From positions 1 through 35,648 of the forward strand of contig CANJRL010000015.1 in assembly GCA_947476675.1 (NCBI GenBank): a DNA stretch of 35,648 nt, written 5' to 3'. A model generated the notes under the pieces. It had not been told where the DNA came from. It worked only from the letters and a program-made list of their open reading frames with translations, and did no database searches. The stretch comes from Phycisphaerales bacterium (GTDB lineage Bacteria; Planctomycetota; Phycisphaerae; Phycisphaerales; UBA1924). The position numbers and the translations under genes were made by a program. Shown piece by piece: positions 15,240 to 23,282 of this stretch. The stretch's first letter is position 1; the number at the start of each line of letters is the position of its first letter.

Positions 15240-15833
15240 ATGTCGATTCGCGACCGAATCAACGAAGCGCAGTTTTTGTTTCTCAACGGGCACAAGAACG
15301 GCGCACTACTGCCACTATTAGTGGCCGTGGCAGCAACAGCGAGACTCCGGCACCCACAACCCGTGAGCGATGGCAAGGCGTTTAGGACATTCCTCGACGA
15401 AGAAACGCCCGTGGTGACACGAGGAGGCGCACAGACAATCAATGTAGTTCTAAATGATAAGCAACAATCAATATCCGATATCCTCTACAAGTATCTAAGA
15501 AATCAGCTGGTGCATGAAGCGAAAAGCTCGAAGGAAGTTGTCTTCATGCCAACGCCGGCTGGCTCATTGTTCACTATCAAGAACACCGGGGCGCGGATCG
15601 AGTTGTCTGAAAGCTTTCTTGATGGCCTAGCGAATGCGGTCGTCTACGCACCTGAGAATCGGGTGGCATTCCCTGATATAGCAAGGATGCCTGAAGAGGT
15701 GCTTCGATGGCAGATGTTTGACGAACGATGGCAGTCTGAAGGCGTCATGGAGTATTGGAAGCAACGGATCGAGCGCGTCATAAAACTGAATGCGGCAGCT
15801 CAAGCCAGCGGTTCCGACGTCGCGGCCGATTGA
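15240..15833 (+). CDS. HEPN-like protein of foreign composition, unknown function
   Basis: 197 residues. The stretch ILYKYLRNQLVHEA carries R87-N-x3-H92, the Rx4-6H motif of HEPN RNase domains, in a mostly helical protein that opens INEAQFLFLNGHKNGALLPLLVAVAATARLR. That opening and the LYKYLRNxLVHE core match a group of small bacterial proteins I recall as uncharacterised. By hand count the gene is about 53% GC, against roughly 70% around it, with AT-ending codons (GTAGTTCTAAATGATAAG), which indicates recent acquisition. It begins three bases after the fabI stop and ends four bases from the convergent nuclease-like gene. No antitoxin partner is visible on the same strand. Confidence 0.7.
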   Translation: MSIRDRINEAQFLFLNGHKNGALLPLLVAVAATARLRHPQPVSDGKAFRTFLDEETPVVTRGGAQTINVVLNDKQQSISDILYKYLRNQLVHEAKSSKEVVFMPTPAGSLFTIKNTGARIELSESFLDGLANAVVYAPENRVAFPDIARMPEEVLRWQMFDERWQSEGVMEYWKQRIERVIKLNAAAQASGSDVAAD

Positions 15834-15837
15834 AGTA

Positions 15838-16386
15838 TCATCGTGGTTCAATAAGAAGCCACCCCTGTGGCATCTCGGCCTGCCTGAGCAAGCCGCGGGG
15901 CGCCGCGATGTAGAAGAGGTCGGCCTGGCGCCAGCGTCGGAGTGACCAGAGTTTCACGTTGGCGCGCGAGCGGCGGTCGAGCGAGGCGGCGTCGCGGCGG
16001 GCTCGGCGCAGGCCTCGGAGGCGGGAGCCGTCGAGGCGCAGCGGCGCGAGTTCCGGGAACAGCCAGCCGTCGGAGTCGATCAGGTGCGGCTCGGACGCGC
16101 GGAGGAGCGGTTCGGCCCCTGCGCAGCGGGCGAGGAGGGTGTCGCGCTTGCGGCGGAGGGCGTCGCGGTCGGCGGCGTCGCGGAAGAAGTCGGCGCGGCT
16201 CTGCTTGCACTCGACGATGGCGACGAAGGGCGTCCCGTCCGTGCCGGGCGCGCGGCCTACACCTATGACGTCGGCGCGGAAGCGGGGGATGCGGGTGCGG
16301 GCCTCGGTGGCGATGTGCCAGCATCCGATCCAGCGGAGGAACTCGGCGGCGAAGATCTTGAGGCGCTGGTGGGCGAGGGATTCCAT
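15838..16386 (-). CDS. PD-(D/E)xK nuclease-like protein
   Basis: 182 residues. FRADVIGVG...FVAIVECKQSRADFF gives D39, E59 and K61, the D-x(n)-ExK arrangement of restriction-endonuclease-fold enzymes; an earlier acidic residue, E29 (ATEART), fits the first helix. The rest is rich in Arg and aromatic residues (LWSLRRWRQADLFYIAAP). It may be related to MmcB-type repair nucleases, with low certainty. The start at ATG 16386 follows the phosphotransferase stop by eight bases; the longer open frame upstream overlaps that gene. It converges on the HEPN-like gene. Confidence 0.72.
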   Translation of the reverse strand: MESLAHQRLKIFAAEFLRWIGCWHIATEARTRIPRFRADVIGVGRAPGTDGTPFVAIVECKQSRADFFRDAADRDALRRKRDTLLARCAGAEPLLRASEPHLIDSDGWLFPELAPLRLDGSRLRGLRRARRDAASLDRRSRANVKLWSLRRWRQADLFYIAAPRGLLRQAEMPQGWLLIEPR

Positions 16387-16394
16387 CGGCCGGC

Positions 16395-17405
16395 CTACTT
16401 GGCGACGACGGGGAGCAGGCGTTCGAGGGTTTCGAGCGCGGTGTGCAAGTGGGCCTTGTTGCCCTCGCGGTCGAGGAAGGCGGGGATGGAGGCGGCGGAG
16501 AGGACGCGGCGGATGTTCATGAGGGCGCCGTAGTCCCCGTCGGTCTCGAGGCCCAGGGCGCGGCGGGCCTTGGCGAGGAGTGACACCGGCTTGACGCCCT
16601 CGAGGGCGTGGAGGCGTCCCCAGTGCATGCGCTCGAGGTAGACGGCGTCCTCGGCCCAGTGTCCGGGCTGGACCTCGGCGAAGTCGAGGAGGATGCACCC
16701 GGGGGGGCCAAACGGGGAGTCCGGGGGCCGGCGCATGCAGTTGCCGCCGTGGAGGTCGCCGTGGCGCCAGCAGGCGATGGGTCTGGCGCGCCAGGCCGCG
16801 AGGAGCCGGGGGAGCGCCTTCTGCGTGTGCTTGATCGCGTCGTTCCACTTGGAGTGCTCGGGGATGTGGGAGTCCTTGACCGCGGCGCGGGCGCGGTCGA
16901 GGAGGGCGGCCCAGTCGGGGTCGGCGCGTTCGGCGGCGTCGGGCGGGAGCGGCACGAGGTCGCGGGCGTGCTTCTGGAAGCCGGCGCAGGCCTCGGCCAT
17001 GTCGGTGAAGCACTCCTTGTGGAGCGTGGAGGAGAGCGGCTCGCCCGGGAGGCGCTCCATGATGAGCCAGGCGAGGTCGTAGCCGCCGAGTTCGGCGCCG
17101 TGGGCGAGGACGCGGGGCGTGGGCGCATCGATCTCGGAGAGTGCGACGGCGAAGCGGTACTCGACGGGTCCGACCGGGAGTTTGATGACCGCGGGGAGTG
17201 CCGCGGGCAGACCGACCGGCGCCCAGGAGGGCGCGAGGCCGGCGGTCGAGAAGGAGCAGTAGCCGGTGGCGGCGCCTCCGCGCTGCCAATCGGCGCGGAA
17301 CCAGGAGATGTCGGAGAGCCGCCCGCCGCACGCCTCGACGAGGGTCGGCGCGAGCATCGAGGCGAGAGCGCCCGGGGATTGCGAGGGCTGAGCGTTGCCC
17401 GGCAT
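16395..17405 (-). CDS. APH-family phosphotransferase (protein-kinase-like fold)
   Basis: 336 residues. PAVIKLPV carries the ATP-site lysine, AWLIMERLPGEPL is the hinge region, CWRHGDLHGGNCM is the catalytic loop and ILLDFAEVQPGHWAEDAVYLE the metal-binding DF(A/E) segment. The family includes aminoglycoside, choline and homoserine kinases; the substrate here is unknown. TACCGT sits seven bases before the ATG with no Shine-Dalgarno, again leaderless in form. It is probably co-transcribed with the nuclease-like gene (eight-base gap). Confidence 0.88.
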   Translation of the reverse strand: MPGNAQPSQSPGALASMLAPTLVEACGGRLSDISWFRADWQRGGAATGYCSFSTAGLAPSWAPVGLPAALPAVIKLPVGPVEYRFAVALSEIDAPTPRVLAHGAELGGYDLAWLIMERLPGEPLSSTLHKECFTDMAEACAGFQKHARDLVPLPPDAAERADPDWAALLDRARAAVKDSHIPEHSKWNDAIKHTQKALPRLLAAWRARPIACWRHGDLHGGNCMRRPPDSPFGPPGCILLDFAEVQPGHWAEDAVYLERMHWGRLHALEGVKPVSLLAKARRALGLETDGDYGALMNIRRVLSAASIPAFLDREGNKAHLHTALETLERLLPVVAK

Positions 17406-17412
17406 CGGGGGA

Positions 17413-17418
17413 ACGGTA
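17413..17418 (-). promoter_or_regulatory. Candidate -10 box of the phosphotransferase gene (leaderless)
   Basis: TACCGT on the minus strand, seven bases before the ATG at 17405. Confidence 0.4.
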
Positions 17419-17444
17419 CCGCGAAGAATGATCGCGATGCAAGG

Positions 17445-17475
17445 TTGCGCCTTCGAGATTCCCGCGCGATAGCCT
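17445..17475 (+). promoter_or_regulatory. Candidate promoter of the HAD gene (leaderless)
   Basis: TTGCGC (17445-17450) and TAGCCT (17470-17475), spacer 19 bases; TAGCCT is six bases before the ATG at 17482. Confidence 0.4.
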
Positions 17476-17481
17476 TGCGGG

Positions 17482-18504
17482 ATGCCCGAACGCCGCTACG
17501 ACATCCTCGCGGTCGACCTCGACGGCACGCTGCTGGATCCGCGCGGGAAGGTCACCGAGCGCACCGCGTCGGCGGTGCGGAGGGCGCGCGAGCGGGGTCT
17601 GGAGGTGGTGATCTGCACCGGCCGGAGCCTGGTGGAATCACGGCACGCGATCGAGGCGATCGAGGCCAGGACGATCCCGCGCGGGTGGCACTCGGCGCCG
17701 GTGGTGGTCGCCGGCGGGGCGATGATCGCCGACGCGATGACCGGCCGCACGCTGCGCCGCTGGCCGATGGACCTGGGGCTGGTGACGCGGGTGATCGGGC
17801 GGTTCGCGGAGGCGAGGGTCGCGACGATGGTGCTCAAGGACCCGTTCGAGGCCGGGTTCGACTATCTCATTGTCGACACCGGGCCGCTCGATCCGGTGAA
17901 CCTGTGGTGGTTCGAGAAGATGGGGGTCACGCGGCGGCACGTGGCGTCGATCGCGGAGGATGGGCACCCGGAGCACACGGTGCGGGTGGGGTTCGCGGCG
18001 GCGACGACCGCGATGTACGGCGTGGGCCGCGAGATCATGGCGGAGTTCGCCCACGAGACCACGATGCACCATTTCGCGGCGGTCTCGGGCAAGGCGATGG
18101 ACCGGCGCGCGAGGGATGCGGCGCGGCCGGCGCACGGCGAGGGCATCCCCGGCGCGGGCGATCTCGGCTTCGTGCAGAACAAGCCGAGCGAGGACGTGGA
18201 CGCCATCGGGTCGGACATCGAGGCGAAGGACGACTCGATCCACATCCTCGAGGTGTTCGACAAGCGGGTGAGCAAGTGGGCGGCGATCGAGTGGCTCGCG
18301 GGCGAGCGGGGCGTGCGGTCGGATCGGGTCGCGGCGATCGGCGATGAGATCAACGATCTCGCGATGGTGAAGGGGGCGGGGCTGGGCATCGCGATGGGCA
18401 ACGCGGTGGGGAGCGTGCGAGAGGCCGCCGAGGCCGTCGCGCCGAGCAACGCGGAGGACGGGGTGGCGTTCGCGATCGACCGGATCCTCTCCGGCGAGTG
18501 GTGA
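17482..18504 (+). CDS. Cof-type HAD-superfamily phosphatase
   Basis: 340 residues. Motif I ILAVDLDGTLLDP holds the catalytic pair D12 and D14; VVICTGRS is motif II; K in the DKRVSKWAAIEWL segment is motif III; and VAAIGDEINDLAMVKGAGLGIAMGNA is motif IV with the metal-binding aspartates. It belongs to the Cof/YidA branch of sugar- or nucleotide-phosphate phosphatases. At 340 residues it is longer than the usual 270, the extra length being in the cap domain. The stop overlaps the rsmA GTG by four bases. Confidence 0.9.
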   Translation: MPERRYDILAVDLDGTLLDPRGKVTERTASAVRRARERGLEVVICTGRSLVESRHAIEAIEARTIPRGWHSAPVVVAGGAMIADAMTGRTLRRWPMDLGLVTRVIGRFAEARVATMVLKDPFEAGFDYLIVDTGPLDPVNLWWFEKMGVTRRHVASIAEDGHPEHTVRVGFAAATTAMYGVGREIMAEFAHETTMHHFAAVSGKAMDRRARDAARPAHGEGIPGAGDLGFVQNKPSEDVDAIGSDIEAKDDSIHILEVFDKRVSKWAAIEWLAGERGVRSDRVAAIGDEINDLAMVKGAGLGIAMGNAVGSVREAAEAVAPSNAEDGVAFAIDRILSGEW

Positions 18505-19400
18505 GCGTCGTGCAGACGCTGAGCGAGATGAAGGCGCTGCTCGCGGAGCGGGGGCTCGCGCCGCGGAAGGCGCTGGGGCAGAACTTCCTGATCGATCACA
18601 ACCTGCTGATGCGGCTGATCGAGGCGAGCGGCGTCGGCCCCGGGGACGTGGTGCTGGAGGTCGGGCCCGGGTCGGGGGCGCTGACCGAGCCGCTGCTCGA
18701 GCGGGGCTGCGTTGTCGTCGCCGTCGAACTGGATCGCGGGTTGGCGGACCTGATCGACGAGCGGCTCGTGCCGCGATTTCCGGGAACGCTCGCGCTGGTG
18801 CGGGGCGATTGCCTCGCCGGGAAGCGCGACATCAACCCGTTGGCCATCGCGGCGCTGCGCGAGCGTTGCGGAGAGCGGCCGTTCTCCCTGGTGGCGAACC
18901 TGCCGTACCAGGCCGGCACGGCGGTGATGATGGTCCTGCTGGAGCGGCACATGGGGGCGGCGGCGTGGCCGCGTTGCCGGGGCATGTGGGTGACGATCCA
19001 GAAGGAGGTCGCGGATCGGCTCGCTGCCGCGCCGGGGACGAGCGAGTTCGGCGGGCTGTCGGTGATGGCCCAGGCGCTGTCGGATGTCAGGCGCCTGGCG
19101 GTGCTTCCGGCCGAGTGCTTCTGGCCCAGGCCGACGGTGACGAGCGCGATGGTGGAAGTCATCCCGAGGCGGGACCCGCTCACGCGCGACGCGGCGGCGC
19201 TCTCGGCGCTGACGCACCGGCTCTTCGGGCAGCGGCGGAAGAAGATCGGGACGATTCTGGGCCGCGACGGGCCTCCCGGCGGGTGGCCGGAAGGGGTCAG
19301 CCCGGATCAGCGGGCCGAGACGCTGACGGTGCGCCAATGGTGCGAACTCGCCGAGCGGATGGAGAGAGGGAACCCGGGCTCGGATGAACGGGCCACCTAG
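18501..19400 (+). CDS. rsmA: 16S rRNA (adenine1518-N6/adenine1519-N6)-dimethyltransferase RsmA (KsgA)
   Basis: 299 residues. It dimethylates two adenines near the 3' end of 16S rRNA during 30S maturation. Marks: ALGQNFLIDHNLL at the N-terminus, SAM motif VVLEVGPGSGALTEPLLE, VVAVELDRG, the catalytic FSLVANLPYQAG (NLPY) and the C-terminal FGQRRKKIGTIL. The start is taken at GTG 18501, which overlaps the HAD stop (GTGA); GTG 18498 is an alternative. It converges with csrA, whose stop is 26 bases away. Confidence 0.95.
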   Translation: MSVVQTLSEMKALLAERGLAPRKALGQNFLIDHNLLMRLIEASGVGPGDVVLEVGPGSGALTEPLLERGCVVVAVELDRGLADLIDERLVPRFPGTLALVRGDCLAGKRDINPLAIAALRERCGERPFSLVANLPYQAGTAVMMVLLERHMGAAAWPRCRGMWVTIQKEVADRLAAAPGTSEFGGLSVMAQALSDVRRLAVLPAECFWPRPTVTSAMVEVIPRRDPLTRDAAALSALTHRLFGQRRKKIGTILGRDGPPGGWPEGVSPDQRAETLTVRQWCELAERMERGNPGSDERAT

Positions 19401-19426
19401 CGCGCCGGCGGAGTCGACGCGGGCCC

Positions 19427-19654
19427 TCAGCCGGGCTGCGCGGCGGCCGGGCCCGGGAGCTTTGCGATCACATGGGGGGGCTCGGCCGCGATGGCCTCCG
19501 CGACCTCGCGGCGGTGGACCTGGATGTCGCGCGGGAAGTCGAACGCGATGCGAACGCGATCGCCCTTGATGCCGACGATGCGCACCACGCCCATCGGGTG
19601 GTGGGGGTCGCCGATCACCACCTCTTCTCCCTCTCGCCGCGTGATCACCAGCAT
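19427..19654 (-). CDS. csrA: Carbon storage regulator CsrA
   Basis: 75 residues. The core MLVITRREGEEVVIGD...VVRIVGIKGDRVRIAFDFPRDIQVHRREVAEAI matches CsrA throughout, including the R44-type arginine region near the dimer surface (VHRREV) that binds GGA in RNA loops. CsrA is a global post-transcriptional regulator. It has an about 14-residue Ala/Pro-rich C-terminal extension. The start is fixed by AGGAGGT about seven bases upstream, the strongest Shine-Dalgarno in the window. An upstream in-frame extension to 19840 has no CsrA homology. Adjacent GGA motifs in its leader suggest autoregulation. Confidence 0.95.
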   Translation of the reverse strand: MLVITRREGEEVVIGDPHHPMGVVRIVGIKGDRVRIAFDFPRDIQVHRREVAEAIAAEPPHVIAKLPGPAAAQPG

Positions 19655-19955
19655 GCCGAGAACCTCCTGTCCCTGCGCCCGGCTCACACGGGCGCTCTCG
19701 CCGGCGCCGCGCGAGCCTCGCACGGCGTCGCGCCCCTGGCGATTGGAAGTCCGGCGTCCGATGCCGGACGCCCCTTGACCCACCAGTTCATACGGTACCA
19801 CCGAATTCTCCGCCTGGGTACCTCGGGTGACGAGGATCAACGCTGCCGGCTTGCCGCGAGGGCAGATTTCGGCGTTCGGGGCGGGTCGTGAGCGCGATTT
19901 CAGCGGTCTGGCCGAGCCCGGCTCGGGGGGCGTCCGATAGCCCCAGGGGTTCCGG
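19655..19955. other. 301-base intergenic region upstream of csrA
   Basis: No gene is recognised here. On the csrA strand it holds the ribosome site, two GGA motifs (about 19659-19672) and a perfect hairpin at 19753-19772. No convincing promoter was found; TATGAA (19792-19787, minus strand) is a possible -10 without a matching -35. The NFU gene ends at 19956 on the same strand. Confidence 0.5.
19753..19772 (-). promoter_or_regulatory. Perfect hairpin in the csrA leader
   Basis: Eight-base arms GGCGTCCG/CGGACGCC around a four-base loop, about 100 bases before the csrA start. It could be a leader structure of csrA mRNA or a terminator-like stem after the NFU gene. There is no T-run. Confidence 0.45.
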
Positions 19956-20219
19956 TCAGGCGACCGCTTCGACGCCGGTGACCTCGGGGACGTTGTCCTT
20001 GAGGGTCCGCTCGATGCCGATGCGACGGGTCATCGACGAGGAGGGGCAGCCCACGCACGCGCCGTGGAGGCGGATTCGGACAAGGCCTGCCGGGGTGACG
20101 TCGACGAGCTCGACGTCTCCGCCATCGCTCTGGATGGCGGGTCGGATGAGGTCGAGGATCGACAAAACACGGTCGCGCAGCGGCGCGGACTTGGCTCGCG
20201 TTGTCGCGGCGTCGGTCAT
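19956..20219 (-). CDS. NFU-domain iron-sulfur scaffold/carrier protein (NifU C-terminal-like)
   Basis: 87 residues, a stand-alone NFU domain. IRPAIQSDGGDVELVDV and the cluster-binding CVGCPSSSMT (CxxC) are the defining motifs. NFU proteins hold and deliver [4Fe-4S] or [2Fe-2S] clusters to client enzymes. There are no isc/suf genes next to it. TACCAT lies nine bases before the ATG with no Shine-Dalgarno. Confidence 0.93.
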   Translation of the reverse strand: MTDAATTRAKSAPLRDRVLSILDLIRPAIQSDGGDVELVDVTPAGLVRIRLHGACVGCPSSSMTRRIGIERTLKDNVPEVTGVEAVA

Positions 20220-20228
20220 ATCGGGGTC

Positions 20229-20234
20229 ATGGTA
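20229..20234 (-). promoter_or_regulatory. Candidate -10 box of the NFU gene
   Basis: TACCAT on the minus strand, nine bases before the ATG at 20219; the expected leader is only a couple of bases. Confidence 0.4.
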
Positions 20235-20279
20235 TGCGTCCGCCCGGGGGGCTGTCGGGGTTCCGGGCGGGCCGAGCCG

Positions 20280-20285
20280 TACACT
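20280..20285 (+). promoter_or_regulatory. Candidate -10 box of the large lipoprotein gene (leaderless)
   Basis: TACACT six bases before the ATG at 20292, without Shine-Dalgarno. Confidence 0.45.
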
Positions 20286-20291
20286 CGGGCG

Positions 20292-21770
20292 ATGCGATGT
20301 ACGCGATGGGCTCTGCGGGCGGCGGCGGTTGCGGCGGTGGCGTTCGCGGGCTTGGGGTGCTCGGGGAGCGGGTCTCCTTCGCGCGCCGAGCGGGACCCGC
20401 TGGCAGAGGCGGTCGACCCGACCCTTGACACCTACAGGCGGATCGACGGCATCAAGGCGTCGGCGGCGCGAGCGGCCGCGGGGGAGATCGACCGGAAACT
20501 CTGGCGCGAGGCGATCAAATCCAAGGTGCTGTGGCTCGCGGGGACTCCCGCGGTGGTGCGGCTGCCGGCGATCGACGCGCTGCTCGCCGACGACGAGGCG
20601 GACACCCGGCGCGTGCTCGCCCTGCTCATCCCGCGCGACCCCCAGAGACAGGTGGTCGACAAGGTTGCGGCCCTCGCGGCGGAGCGCGGGTGGACGGACC
20701 TGGCGCCCTCGCTGGTGCGTCGCTGGTCGATGCCGATGGCCCAGGTCCCCGACGCGGAGCGCTCGGAGGCCGCGGCCCTCCGCGCGCTGCTCCCGGGCCA
20801 GCCGGTCGAGAAGACGGTGTTCGACGTGTTCGCGACGCCGGCGAGAGGCAGCGACCTTGCCGAGCGTGCCCGCGCCGACGCGTGGACGGTGCTGTGCCGG
20901 ATCGACAAGGGGCTCGCGAAGACTCGCGAATACCTCGCGGCGGTCGACCCGGCGGCGGCCGCCGACGATCCCAAGCTCTCGGCGCTCCGGGCCGGGGCCG
21001 AGGACCTTCGGGCCGTGCCCAGCAGCGGCGACCAGTTGGAATGGCTGGAGGCGCTACGCAAGCCCGAGCGGGCGGCGTTCTGGAATGAGGCGAAGGCTGC
21101 GATCGCCTCGCTCAAGGCGGAGCAGCAGGTGGGGCTGGAGTTGCGGCACGCCGCGGGGGTGCGCTGGGCGGCGGCGAACCGGCCGGCGTGGCTCGCGAAG
21201 GGCCGCGCCGACCTCCTGGGCGAGATCGCATCGCGCCTCGAGGGGCGGAAGACGACGCAGCGCTCGGCGGAACTGGTCGAGGGGGCGAGGCCCAGGCGCG
21301 AGACGGTCAAGGAAGCCGAGCGCGACCTGGTGTGGGGGGACGCTCTGCTCATCCTCATCGCCGACGAGGCTCTGCGCGACGCCTCGGTGGTCGCGGATCT
21401 CTTCCGCCAGGCCGACGACGACCGCCGCGACCGCTCGACCGAGTACGGGGGGGTGCTGGACGCGAAGGGGGCGCGGTTCGAAGCGCTCTCCTACCCTCCC
21501 CGCGCTGCGCAGCGGCTTGGGGACAACCGCTTCGTGGCGTCGCTGGAACTGCTGGAGCGGGGCTACGTCGCGCTCTTCCACTATCACTTCCACGCTCGGG
21601 TGGAGAACGAATCGGCGTACGCGGGGCCGGGCGAGGGCGACGCGGAGTACGCCCAGCGCTTCGGCCGATCGTGCCTGGTGGTGACGTCGATCAGCCGGGA
21701 CTCGATGGACGTGGACTACTTCCAGCCCAACGGCGCGGTGGTGGACCTCGGAGAGATCCGGCGCCCGTGA
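20292..21770 (+). CDS. Large lipoprotein of unknown function
   Basis: 492 residues. The signal (WALRAAAVAAVAFAGLGCSGSG) ends in a lipobox with Cys at about residue 23. The rest is Ala/Arg/Glu-rich and predicted mainly helical (residues 30-400), ending in a more beta-like part: FVASLELLERGYVALFHYHF, SCLVVTSISRDSMDVDYFQPNGAVVDL. No known domain was recognised. The start is chosen for the lipoprotein signal and the TACACT box six bases upstream. The M48 peptidase gene follows after 21 bases, so the two may form one unit acting at the cell envelope; this is inference. Confidence 0.8.
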   Translation: MRCTRWALRAAAVAAVAFAGLGCSGSGSPSRAERDPLAEAVDPTLDTYRRIDGIKASAARAAAGEIDRKLWREAIKSKVLWLAGTPAVVRLPAIDALLADDEADTRRVLALLIPRDPQRQVVDKVAALAAERGWTDLAPSLVRRWSMPMAQVPDAERSEAAALRALLPGQPVEKTVFDVFATPARGSDLAERARADAWTVLCRIDKGLAKTREYLAAVDPAAAADDPKLSALRAGAEDLRAVPSSGDQLEWLEALRKPERAAFWNEAKAAIASLKAEQQVGLELRHAAGVRWAAANRPAWLAKGRADLLGEIASRLEGRKTTQRSAELVEGARPRRETVKEAERDLVWGDALLILIADEALRDASVVADLFRQADDDRRDRSTEYGGVLDAKGARFEALSYPPRAAQRLGDNRFVASLELLERGYVALFHYHFHARVENESAYAGPGEGDAEYAQRFGRSCLVVTSISRDSMDVDYFQPNGAVVDLGEIRRP

Positions 21771-21791
21771 GCGGGCGGAGGCTCACCCCCG

Positions 21792-23261
21792 GTGATGCAG
21801 GTCATCGTCATCCTGATACTCGCCTCGTCGGCGATGCACGACGGGCTTCCCGCCGACGGGGCGGCGCCGACGGAAGGCGCGGCGCTGCTGATGATGGCGC
21901 CCTTCGTCGTGCTCGCGATGGCGAACGACGCGTGGCAGCGCCGCTGCGCCAGGGTCCTCGACCGGACCGGGCGGTCGCGAACCGTGGCGAGCGCCGACGC
22001 GATGATGAGCGTGGTGCGGTGGGGCGCCGTCGCCGTCCACCTGATCAACGTCTTCTGGCTGGGGTGGGTCGGCGTGGTGCGTTCGGCGGTGGGGGAGATG
22101 GTGCTCGTCGACGACCTGGCGGCCTCGGCGCCGGCGCTGCTGACGATCGCGGCGGCGTGGTGGTCGCACTACCCGGTGGAGCGGCGGGTGCGCGATGCGC
22201 GTTTCTTCGGGGCGCTGGAGCGCGGAGAGACCATCTATCCGCCGCGGACGCGCTGGCAGTACGTCGGCGATCAGGCGCGGCATTCGATGCTGTTCGCGCT
22301 GGCGCCGATGTCGCTGATCCTGGGCTGGTCGGAGTGCGTGGGGCTGGCGGAGGGGGCGTGGGGCCCGGCGCTGGAGCGTCGGCTCGGCGGCGCGGACGCG
22401 GTCGCCGATGTTGCCGCCGCGGCCCGGGTCGCGGGGGCGCTCGGCGTGTTCATCCTCTCGCCCGCGCTGCTGCGGCGCGTGTGGGACACGGCCCCTCTGG
22501 GGGCGGGGCGGCTCCGCGAGGAACTGCTCCGGATGTGCGCCCGCCAGCGGGTGCGGGTGCGCGATCTGCTGGTCTGGCGCACGCACGGCACGATGATCAA
22601 CGGCGCGGTGATGGGGCTGATCCCGCGGGTGCGGTACATCCTGCTCACCGACGCCCTGCTCGATTCCCTCGGCGAGGAGCAGGTCGAGGCGGTGCTGGCG
22701 CACGAACTGGGCCACGTGCGCCGGAGGCACATCCCCTGGCTGGCCGCGGCAATGCTCGTGGCGATCGCGATGAGCGCCACGATCGGGGGCTTCCTGGCTG
22801 CGCTCGCGGAGTGGGCCTGGCCGGGCGGTTCAGCGGCGAGCGCCGGCCTGGCCGAGTACGCCGATCTTGCCCCGCTGGCGATGCTGCCGATCGCGGTGAT
22901 GGCGGTGGGAGGGGTGAGCCGGCGGTTCGAGCGGCAGGCCGACGCGTTCGCCGTCGCGCATCTCTCGGGGCTCACCGCGGAGCGGGGGTCGGCGAAGGGC
23001 AAGTCGGCGACTCGGGAGGCGGTCGCGGCGATGGCTTCGGCCCTGCGCGCGGTGGCCGTGCTCAACGGCGTGCCGCTGCGCCGGCGCTTCTGGCGGCACG
23101 GGAGCCTCCAGGGGCGCATCGACGCCATCGAGCGGCTGGAGGGGGCGCCCCTGGATCGCCTTCCGCCCGATCGGGCGGCGCGGCGCGACATGGTCGCGGG
23201 GGCTGTCGGGCTGATGGTGCTCGCCGGGGTCGCGGCGAGCGGCCTGGCGATGGTGCGCTGA
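21792..23261 (+). CDS. M48-family membrane metallopeptidase
   Basis: 489 residues. The zinc-binding HELGHVRRRHIPW (HExxH) is followed by membrane segments (MLVAIAMSATIGGFLAALAEW) and the third-ligand motif RRFERQADAFAVAH (E-x3-D). Several N-terminal hydrophobic segments make it an integral membrane protein of the HtpX/Ste24 type, expected to cleave membrane or membrane-associated proteins. RVRYILLTDALLDSLGEEQVEAVLAHELGH is the usual M48 run-in (quoted here only by its ends: RVRYILLTDALL, QVEAVLAHELGH). Starts GTG 21792 or ATG 21795 are equally possible. Confidence 0.88.
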   Translation: MMQVIVILILASSAMHDGLPADGAAPTEGAALLMMAPFVVLAMANDAWQRRCARVLDRTGRSRTVASADAMMSVVRWGAVAVHLINVFWLGWVGVVRSAVGEMVLVDDLAASAPALLTIAAAWWSHYPVERRVRDARFFGALERGETIYPPRTRWQYVGDQARHSMLFALAPMSLILGWSECVGLAEGAWGPALERRLGGADAVADVAAAARVAGALGVFILSPALLRRVWDTAPLGAGRLREELLRMCARQRVRVRDLLVWRTHGTMINGAVMGLIPRVRYILLTDALLDSLGEEQVEAVLAHELGHVRRRHIPWLAAAMLVAIAMSATIGGFLAALAEWAWPGGSAASAGLAEYADLAPLAMLPIAVMAVGGVSRRFERQADAFAVAHLSGLTAERGSAKGKSATREAVAAMASALRAVAVLNGVPLRRRFWRHGSLQGRIDAIERLEGAPLDRLPPDRAARRDMVAGAVGLMVLAGVAASGLAMVR

Positions 23262-23270
23262 CGCCGCGGG

Positions 23271-23276
23271 TAGGAT
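23271..23276 (+). promoter_or_regulatory. Candidate -10 box of the dapF-GNAT gene (leaderless)
   Basis: TAGGAT six bases before the ATG at 23283, identical in sequence and spacing to the box at 3241. Confidence 0.5.
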
Positions 23277-23282
23277 CGGGGG

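Noticed and set aside
15838-17442. A single 534-codon minus-strand protein joining the phosphotransferase and nuclease regions
   Set aside because: Its N-terminal two thirds are an out-of-frame reading of the phosphotransferase, which has all kinase motifs in another frame; only the last 182 codons are credible.
19888-21684. 598-codon frame rich in Arg and Ser over the large lipoprotein gene
   Set aside because: The lipoprotein frame has a proper signal and promoter; this one is an Arg/Ser-rich frame-shifted reading of the same DNA.
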